Below, piece by piece: positions 56,658-64,000 of a DNA stretch of 64,000 nucleotides. The DNA comes from Talpa occidentalis (taxonomy: Eukaryota; Chordata; Mammalia; Eulipotyphla; Talpidae), in assembly GCF_014898055.3 (NCBI RefSeq), contig NW_026555331.1, positions 106,017,194 through 106,081,193 on the forward strand, read 5' to 3'. Within the stretch, counting starts at the first letter, position 1. Each line of letters begins with the position of its first letter. The notes beneath the pieces were generated by a model. It ran no database searches. It had not been told where the DNA came from and worked only from the letters and a program-made list of their open reading frames with translations. A program made the position numbers and the translations under genes.

Positions 56658-58139
56658 TCTTGAGAGTTTGACTAAAGTGAGTTGATATGGAGGATACAGA
56701 TGTGGTAGGTGAAGGCATGCATATAAACAGAGGCTTTTATAACAGTGTGGTATGAAGAGAAACATTTAAATGCTAACTAAGCATAGTTTTTGTTTTGTAT
56801 GTTATAACTTTTAATATTGGAGCACAATTACTGAGCTGGGGGGAAAAAAAGCCCTCCACCCTTTTATTGTCATTTCCTGACATTTTAAAATACACATTAT
56901 TACTGAATTAAAAAAAAAAAAAGAACAGCAAAAAAGGGATCAGCCAGATCCTGAATCAATTCACTAATTTATAAACTGAGTGGTAAGTAAACAGGCTTGT
57001 TTCTCCTCTTGCCTTATGCTAGAGGTCCGCTTACAATAGTCTAAAATAACAAGTTGAGACATGCTTTCATAATTGGAAATAGGAAAGAAATCCAGCCATC
57101 TGCTAATGGAAAGAAAAGTTTTGCAATAAAGTTAACAGCTGCTGTCATTTCTGAAGAAACATCTCTAAATTTGTTGGGAGAACACTAATGTAATTATGAT
57201 ACTAAAATACTTCAGGATGCCATTAACTAACTATGACTGACCTGGCGGTCATGTTCTCACTTAGAAGCATGTGGAATCCTTTCAGAAGCTAGTCTGACTT
57301 TACAACTGTCTGGAATTATGCATTGCAGACTGCAGTGTTTCCTTTTCAAGTCCAAATAAGTTGAAATGAATTGCATGGCCAATTCTCTGTTAGGGGAAAG
57401 AAAGTGCATCCAGGAACCTTGTCTTCCCTTTCCTTGGAAAGCATCAACTGACCCCCAGAATGGCTTCTGATTGCCCCAAGTTTAATGGCAATTTGCTAAG
57501 CATGACAGTGAAATGAAGTAGTAGCATGTCTGGCAATTTGTGAGTGTTGACAGCAAACACAAAGGAAGAGCTGAACTCTCCCATCCTCCACTCTGGCATT
57601 AATCCTTCAGATAAGGTAAGAAAAATGATCAGCCATTGGGACAACCTGCCTCTCGTAATAGAAGGTGGTCCATCAAGAGATATGTTCTTATTTTTCTGAT
57701 CACCTTTATTCTCTGGCCCTGGCTTTTCTTATCAGGTATAAGTTATTTCCAACATATCTGAAATTACTCTAAGAAGATCAATAAAACTGTGGTGAGGAAA
57801 GAGAATATCATTTCACCACCCTCACTTCTGAAGGCCCCACACTTCTTGCATTGAATGTACTTCCTGCCAGCTCGGAAATAATTAATGTATACTGGGTATT
57901 TAACTACAGAAACTTATCACGATATAAGTGCATTTAATCATTGTTTGGATAATCTTAAAGCATTTTAATATTACAGCATCAGTGGCAAATACCACAAAGA
58001 AAACACTGATTGAATTTGGCAATTTAAAGATACCTCTTTTACTTTTTGAAACAGCAACTGTTGCTTTTCAGAAAAGAAATACTAGTTTCACGAGGACAGT
58101 TTTTTTTTTTTTCACCCCCTTGAGAATAGTTTTCTATAG
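56658..58139. other. Unassigned AT-rich sequence
   Basis: No gene or repeat recognised. Unique-looking sequence with short open frames; an A run lies near 56909-56922. Confidence 0.4.
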
Positions 58140-58330
58140 TTTCTCTCTGTTTGAACTCCCAGAGCTCTCGCTGTCTGTATTATTCATTTCTCACCTTGCA
58201 ATGCCTTCTTGCATGTGCTGCTGGTTCTCTCTAGGCCCTTACCTGATCAGACTACAAACTTCTTAAAGGTCAGCATCATCTTTCTTTCTCAAAGTGTCCA
58301 AATCAGTAATTTTTCAGGCAGTTACAACAA
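58140..58330 (+). repeat. L2-type 3' end remnant (weak)
   Basis: The order 'gaactcccagagctctcgctgtctgtattattcatttctcacc' then 'tgatcagactacaaacttcttaaaggtcagcatc' resembles an L2 3' end. Strongly diverged. Confidence 0.45.
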
Positions 58331-59769
58331 GATTTTATGTATTTAATCACTTTTAATGATCCAACCCATTTCTTATTAAAAATGTGAGATCCACTTCTTT
58401 CAGTTTTAGTATCAGAAAGTCATCTTGAAACCTGGTATGTCTGTCTGTCTTGTTTCTAAAATAACTCTGGTTTCATCGCACAGCGGTCTTTCATGAAGTA
58501 CTTCAAACCTAGCCCTGCGGGTAGAAGGTGGCATATGTACTACACCAAATAAGACTGATTGGAATCAGTTTGCTGGATGGAATGAGCTTTATCCTAACAC
58601 ATAGGGTCAGCTTAGGTAATTTCTGTGTGAACATAATTGGGAATTATTATTATTACTCAGCAGAACTTGCCACAATTGCAATATAAGAGAGTGTCCTTTC
58701 TAGATGGATAGCTATTTATTTACTACAATTAATAAAGGGCTCATGAAGTTGGCCTTGTGCTTAAAATTTAATTTTGGTCACTGCTTGACCTTCAAGAGAC
58801 AAATTTATGTTCTTGGATGTTGTTTATGTGTGCGTGTTTGTGCATTTATGGAAAACAAAGGAATCAATTTAGTATATAAGGCATATCATTTAAATTCTCA
58901 GAAACCCCATAATTGCAGGTTTGTGGCATGCATAGTATATGAAGAAAAGGAAAATAGCCCACTAAACTTTGAGACCCTGTTCTGTTCTGAATACATCACA
59001 AAGGAGCAAAGAGGGAATGTTGGTGATCTTGTTGTCATTTTTATTTTTAGAAAACCTAATGAGAGCCTCTCAGATGAAAGCCTCCTTACATTGAGTCAAT
59101 TTAGAAGTGGTGTATGGTATATCATGGGGATTTATTACAGATGTGAAATTATGCAGTACATATCAAGGGTAAATGTTTATTCATATTCTAAATTTAACTT
59201 GCCAATGTGTAAAGGTTGCATTTGGAAGTGAATTTGCAGTTTTGACTTGTGGGCTTAAAACTCTCCCTGCAGTGCCCTCTGGACAAAGGCAGAGCTATAG
59301 AGAAGGATATCCAAACTTCAGCCTCTCCTATGGGCAATGGATTTGAAATCAGTTTATTGAAAAATGAGTCAAACTCCCTATGAAAATAAATGCCCTTAGT
59401 CATGGTTAGGTTTTGTTTCAGGTATTTTAGCCTTTCTATGATCTAAGGTATGGTAAATTTCATTCCTCTCCCCAGCCCCCCAGCTGATACTGGGGAGACC
59501 CCCTGAGAGAAACAGAGACCGCTTCTGCCATTTTCCTTAAAATTGGCGGGGAGAAAGAGGAGAAGTTTTACAAACACAGTGTTTTCCCTTGAGTTGGCCA
59601 GGGAAGGGGAGCACAACAGGTGATAAAGAAGATGAGAAAGTTAAATCAGAAATCAGAATTATGGTGGAGGGTTGGCTGGTCTGAACAAAATATATTACAA
59701 GGATTATTTAATATATAATATATATTAAAATTACAAGACAATTTATACCCATGTAAGATAGAAAATAAA
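58331..59769. other. Unassigned sequence with a 175-codon open frame
   Basis: The longest open frame of the window, 58704-59231 (+), lies here. It begins Met-Asp-Ser-Tyr and is Cys/Tyr/Ile-rich and AT-rich at all codon positions. It shows no recognisable domain, no upstream promoter or Kozak-type context, and no resemblance to a retrogene I know. I regard it as a chance frame in AT-rich DNA, but no repeat explains the sequence either. Confidence 0.4.
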
Positions 59770-60030
59770 AGAGCCCCATGGAGTAGTGGTTAGGAATGTT
59801 TGCACTAGAGGGAGAATATCCAGGTGTGTCTCCAGCTCAACCTCTTACCAACAGGGCTATCTAGGGTGATTTTTGTCTCACAGACTCCATTGCCTTGCTT
59901 TTAAATTAGGGAAAATGATCATGCCTACCTCGTGGGGTTCTTGGGAGGCTGGTGTGTATAAATAATTGTAAAGTTCTTGGCCTAAGACAAGGTCAGCACT
60001 CAGGAAATATAGCTGCTAGTTGCTAATCCA
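59770..60030 (+). repeat. MIR SINE, near full length
   Basis: Sense MIR from its tRNA-like head to its 3' end: 'catggagtagtggttaggaatg', 'ctccagctcaacctcttacc', 'aaattagggaaaatgatcatgcctacctcgtgggg', and 'aaagttcttggcctaagacaaggtcagcactcaggaaatatagctgc'. The most complete MIR in the window. Confidence 0.92.
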
Positions 60031-60195
60031 AATTACAGAGAGGAAGGTTCAATCTTGGCTTGCGGTCCTGTCCCGGAAGATGTCCTTCCCTCTGCACAGG
60101 AAGTCAGAATGTGGGTGAGGATTAGGGCATGAAGAATTTGTGTTTATGAAAAGAGTGTGGGCTGCAATCAGCTGAAAAGTACTCAGTCTCCTTCC

Positions 60196-60413
60196 CTTTT
60201 TATTTATTTATTTATTTTTATAATAAATTTTATTTTTATATTCCCCATACAATTGCAACCTCCCCATTCTGACCCCAATCCCTCCCCTCCCGCCCCCCAC
60301 CCCCCCAAAAGTGTCTCTGGTTCATAGTTTTTTGTTGATTTTGATTTTCACTTTCTTATAGTTATTCATTTTCCTGGTCCCTTATTTAAGTTTTCTAGAT
60401 TCCTGCTATGAGT
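60196..60413 (-). mobile_element. Very short L1 3' end
   Basis: Antisense copy of the same 3' UTR as the L1 at 37781: 'gtgtctctggttcatagttttttgttgattttgattttcactttcttatag', then TTTTCCTGGTCCCTTATTTA and 'gattcctgctatgagtg'. It is truncated about 200 bases from its tail. A C-rich run (60290-60307) lies inside the 3' UTR. No duplication was identified. Confidence 0.88.
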
Positions 60414-61665
60414 GCTGAGGGAGGGGCTGGCTTAACTTTCACATGGGAGGAGCCTGGGGATTGTGAGGTAGGAAGCAGAGAAACAAAGGAAGATGAGGTG
60501 CTAGGTTTCTTCCAAGACAAGACTGCTCAGAGCAGCACCCTGTGGGGAGGCCCACCCTGATCTGTGTCCACATTCCTCCACCCCACCCCAGTCCCTGCCC
60601 CCTTTTCTGAGCTGACAGCCTCAGTGGGGGCTGCTATTGAATGATGTCACAGGACCCTGCTCAGAACCTTATTCTGAGAAAAATGACCATCTACAGCCAT
60701 GCCACCCTGAGCAGGCCAGATGTCCTCTGAGAAAATGACCACTGAGAGATAAAAGCAGCTAAGAACAGATCACAAAGAAACTGGACCTCCTGAGAAAAGA
60801 GCATTCAATAAAAGAATCTAAAGGTGGAATTGAGTCTTCTCAGTCAGCTGACTTTCCATTGTGTTTGTATAGCTTTTAAAATAAAATCTGAAATCAAGTA
60901 GATGAATATGATACTTTCTGACTTGGGAGTTAGGGGCAGAAGCTGCTCTAAATGCATGAAATCATGGCATGATTTCATAATGAACATGTTCCATTCCGAT
61001 CACTCGCATTTTCCTGGCTGATTTCTTCTCCAACCTTAGACTTCTGGTTTTCTGATTTATACCCATCCACCCTGCCCCCCAACCCACCTACAATTGAGTG
61101 GCTACAGAGATGATGCGTTTATAGCAGTAATCTCTGGATTTTTCAACAGTAATGGATAAGAGTCAAGAATGAAATGAGTGTGTGTGAGCTAGTGAGAAAG
61201 GACTGGATGATGATTTAAAAAAAAATGCACTGTGCTATAGGGACTGGCAGTTCTTGACATTTTAAAGATTACCTGGCCTTTGACAATCAGGAAATTTGAC
61301 CATCTTGCTGTAAGAAAGGATTAAAACACATCTAAAAAAAAAAAAAACCACCATATGTTAAGTAAATTTAATCTCATACTTGTGATTTCACATAAAAATG
61401 AATACAGAAAATTTTGACTGACTGATTCATGGTGATTTGGCATCACAGAGCTGCATCAGTAAGGAATTGGAAACATTCTTATAATTCTATTTGGAAAGAA
61501 ACGGTTTTAGAAAGTGTCCATCAGGTTTAATGCTTGTCACGTCTCTGTCCTCTAAATGTAATGATTAGGGTCAAAAGACTAAAGTGGAGAGAGAAAATCA
61601 AATGCAGAAAGATCTTCCATGTGTATACAGAAAATCTGTGAAGGGGTATTTATATTTAGATATAC
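60414..61665. other. Unassigned sequence
   Basis: No gene recognised. It includes a 23-bp near-perfect palindrome at 60956-60978 and A runs near 61335. A short stretch 60540-60650 is mildly GC-rich without CpG enrichment. Confidence 0.4.
60956..60978. other. 23-bp palindrome
   Basis: ATGAAATCATG, a single G, then CATGATTTCAT: 11-base arms that pair perfectly around one central base. It is not part of a recognised repeat. It could be a dimeric protein-binding site or a chance palindrome. Confidence 0.5.
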
Positions 61666-61711
61666 GGATGGATGGATGGATGGATGGATGGATGGATGGA
61701 TGGATGGATGG
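61666..61711. repeat. (GGAT)n microsatellite
   Basis: About eleven perfect GGAT units without interruption, so likely to vary in length between individuals. Confidence 0.98.
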
Positions 61712-61813
61712 TTTGTGCTGTCTCTAGGGATTATTGATACCTTGGGTCATATACTATGTATGTGAGAGTTGTTGCTTTAATCAGTGAGTACCTTTAGAAT
61801 ATTTATGAGTGTA

Positions 61814-62117
61814 GGGCCTCCCCGGTGGCGCAGTGGTTGAGCGCTGGGTTGCGAAGCTGCCCGCAGCCTCTGCAGTGCTGGTTCAATCCCCAGCCACTGG
61901 GCGAGGGTCCCACATGGCACACAGACCTCTCCTGCCGCCCGCTGCTCCCCTCAGCAGTGTCCTTCGGTCCTTCTGCCTGCTCTGCTCCCCGCTCTGGCTC
62001 TGGTGAATTCTCTCACCCTCCCCGCGCTTCTGACTATACCCAGTGCTTGTATAAATAAATAAATCAATCTTTAAAAAAATAAATAAATAAATAAAGCGCC
62101 CCATTTAAAAAAAAAAA
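61814..62117 (+). repeat. Lineage-specific SINE, copy 17, best-preserved
   Basis: Sense, full length, with an exact 18-bp duplication AGAATATTTATGAGTGTA (61796-61813 and 62118-62135). Head GGGCCTCCCCGGTGGCGCAG, A-box region 'tggcgcagtggttgag', B box GGTTCAATCCC, CpG-rich body, and the younger-type end 'cccagtgcttgtataaataaataaatc'. The tail is composite, with two A-rich parts separated by 'gcgccccattt'. The exact duplication argues for recent insertion. Confidence 0.97.
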
Positions 62118-62135
62118 AGAATATTTATGAGTGTA

Positions 62136-63410
62136 ATAGCTTTGAAAATATAGTGGTGGTATAAAACACATTTTAAAAATATCTAAACTCCCACAGTAGA
62201 TCTCAGTGGTAGCCAACATCAGAATATGCCTTCTTTCCAGAGCCATCCATCCGGAGCATGGTACTCACAGGATTGGAACAATGGAGTCCTTCCATTATCC
62301 TCCACCACCTTGTGGCCAGTGAGGAAAGCCTATTACAATATAACAGATGAATTTTGAAAATAGAACAGATTTCAACGCAGCAAAAGATTGCATATGTAAA
62401 ACCTACAAACAGCTCAGGCTGAAGGCTGAGGTGGTGGACCCAGCAAAGGCGTACCAGTTCAGTGGAAGTGGTATGTATGCACAGAGGACCACCAGGTTCT
62501 TGCCGGAGGCTGTGGATCTGCTCCCAGCAAGTGCCTGGGTTCAGATACTGGAGATAAAGCACCTCACACTGTGTTATTTAGGGGACCCAACTTTCAGTCA
62601 TTTCTGCCACTCTCTTTGCTTTATACTTTTCCAATTTTTGAGTTCAGAGTCAAATTTTAGCTGTATCAGGTAATGCTCACCTATGTCAGGTAAAACTGCT
62701 CTGCAGGTCCCGGCTAGGAGGAGACTCCATTATGTAGTTGTTCTTTTCCTTTTTAACCCCATCAGCCAGCTGAGACTGGTTACATCAACACTGTGAATGG
62801 TGAAGATGACTTGCCTGGCTGGACCCTTTTCCTGAAAGCACTAGCACAGAGTTGCAGGGAGAACCTGACGATTTTCTCTACTGGAATGGTGGTCACTCAG
62901 TCAGTCATAAGCATTTACTTATCACATGTATGTATAAAGCCCAGCTTTGGAAAGTGCTGAGGAAAGCAAAGCTGGAATTGGGGGACACCAGGATAACTTT
63001 CCACAGGGCTTCACGCCTTGCTTTCATTCTTCTGAAAGTCAGAGGATATTCATGGGTGTGATCACAGGGGGCTCTGTCATGTTAATAGGCCACATGCCTC
63101 CAAGAGAAGGTGAGAGAAGGTGAGACAGCATGTTGCTCCTGGAAAATTTCTCCTGGCCCCTTGACAGATTGCAAGAAGCCTTTCCATTCAAAGTCTGCAG
63201 ACTGGTCCTTCTTGTACTTGCCTGTGCCTCACAGGCAAGGGAAGGTAGCTTTTGTTAAGGCACAGATGCCATGATTATACTAGCTTTTGTGAGAAAACAA
63301 TCCTTTGTCAGAAATACTCAGCATACAAATCAAGATGTCATCTCCCTTCCCAGAATACAAGAAGTAAACCAATGACCCAATCCTTCCTCCTCCTCTCCAT
63401 AAGTTAGAGC
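62136..63410. other. Unassigned sequence
   Basis: No gene recognised. Overlapping open frames at 62203-62562 (-) and 62347-62673 (+) have no domain. Two copies of GAGAAGGTGA lie head to tail near 63103-63122. Confidence 0.4.
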
Positions 63411-63680
63411 CCAGCAAACTCCTGTTCATCCTTCACTGCCCAGCTCTGGTGTCCTCTCCTCTATGAAGTCTTCCCCAGCACCTCCCCACTCACCCTGCCA
63501 GGGGTGAGTGCTTTCTGGTGCCCATGACCCTTGTACACGTACCACCCATAGACAACGTTCAATTATAGTCACTTGAGAGCTTTGTGAAAGGAAGACCTTT
63601 GTCTCACTCATCTCTGGGTGTCACCCAGCACCTAAGTAGGGATCAGGAACAGAGTAACTGGTAAATGTTTGTGACATGGA
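63411..63680 (+). repeat. L2 LINE 3' end
   Basis: Sense L2: 'ctgcccagctctggtgtcctctcctctatgaagtcttccccagcacc', 'cttgagagctttgtgaaaggaagacctttgtctcactcatc', then 'cccagcacctaagtagggatcaggaacagag'. This matches the order of L2 3' ends. Confidence 0.7.
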
Positions 63681-64000
63681 CAAACTGGGAAATTGATAAA
63701 TGATCTTTTATGAAGACACAGGTGTGTAAATAGACTTTTCCTCCCTGTGACAATGCCACGGAAAATAGATAAACAGAGTTTACAAGTACAAACAGCCTCC
63801 AACAGGAGGATAATAATAAGGAAAGATTTGTTTTATTATTTGGCTTCAGATTCTGGTAGTGGAAGCAGGAACTTTCACATACTGCGATTAGGAAGACAAA
63901 TGTACCACTGTGCAAACAGCAAGAGGATATGGCTCTCTCTCCCCAGCATGCCGCACAGCCGACCTGAGGGCTGTGAAGACAAGCCACACTAAGATAACAG
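63681..64000. other. Unassigned sequence to the window edge
   Basis: No gene or repeat recognised. Opposing open frames of 114 (-) and 81 (+) codons overlap here and show no domain. The window ends inside this stretch. Confidence 0.4.

Noticed and set aside
42825..62117. SINE heads as functional tRNA genes
   Set aside because: They have A and B boxes and a tRNA-like start, but continue into the SINE body without a mature 3' end or a terminator and are bounded by target-site duplications.
2546..62117. Repeated ~260-base blocks as a CRISPR or satellite array
   Set aside because: The copies are dispersed on both strands, each with its own flanking duplication; the genome is mammalian.

Overview
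The window is nuclear DNA of a placental mammal and looks like gene-poor intergenic or deep intronic sequence. Its age layers are typical of a eutherian genome: old mammal-wide repeats (MIR, L2, MER5A-like hAT elements, a Tigger fossil, MaLR/MLT1 LTRs), many 5'-truncated L1 3' ends, and a young layer made of one lineage-specific tRNA-derived SINE. I found no protein-coding gene, exon chain, processed gene copy, functional tRNA or CpG island that I can support. The open frames are short and either lie in repeats or resemble nothing I recognise.

The most useful lineage marker is the SINE. There are 17 copies, plus a head-only short form counted among them, on both strands. The full form is about 260-300 bp: a tRNA-like head with A and B boxes, a body, then a TAAATAAAT/A-rich tail, usually with clear 11-18 bp target-site duplications. 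It is not the primate, rodent, bovine, pig, carnivore, horse, camelid or vespertilionid-bat SINE as I know them. The first ~28 bases resemble the heads of CHR-type artiodactyl/cetacean SINEs, but the body differs, and the young L1 3' end here does not look like the artiodactyl one. I therefore leave the species open (probably Laurasiatheria, low confidence).

Layout. 1-11 kb: mostly unassigned AT-rich sequence with scattered MIRs and one SINE. 11-20 kb: a truncated SINE, a hAT element, a long L2 remnant, a Tigger end at 15.4 kb, a MaLR-like LTR at 16.2 kb, and a SINE with a clear duplication at 18.9 kb. 20-32 kb: three SINEs, two long antisense L1 3' ends (24.4 and 27.6 kb), L2 remnants, and a sense L1 split by an old SINE (30.8-31.6 kb). 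32-45 kb: two SINEs stacked in one target site (33.9-34.4 kb), a MaLR-like LTR, a young L1 tail with a short-form SINE inside it (37.8-38.4 kb), more L1, two SINEs at 42.3-43.2 kb and an MLT1 LTR at 44.9 kb. 45-56 kb: a MER5A-like element carrying a 41-nt piece of U2 snRNA, a second hAT element, a ~160-bp local duplication that splits a MIR, and SINEs. 55-64 kb: an L1 tail with a SINE inside, another SINE, an unexplained 175-codon open frame, a near-complete MIR, an L1 tail, a (GGAT)n run and a very well-preserved SINE at 61.8 kb.

No new biological system stands out. The best items are about retroposition: the head-only SINE form, the U2 fragment with perfect flanking duplications, the reuse of one target site by two SINEs, and the duplicated block inside a MIR. 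Family names come from pattern memory, not a database search.
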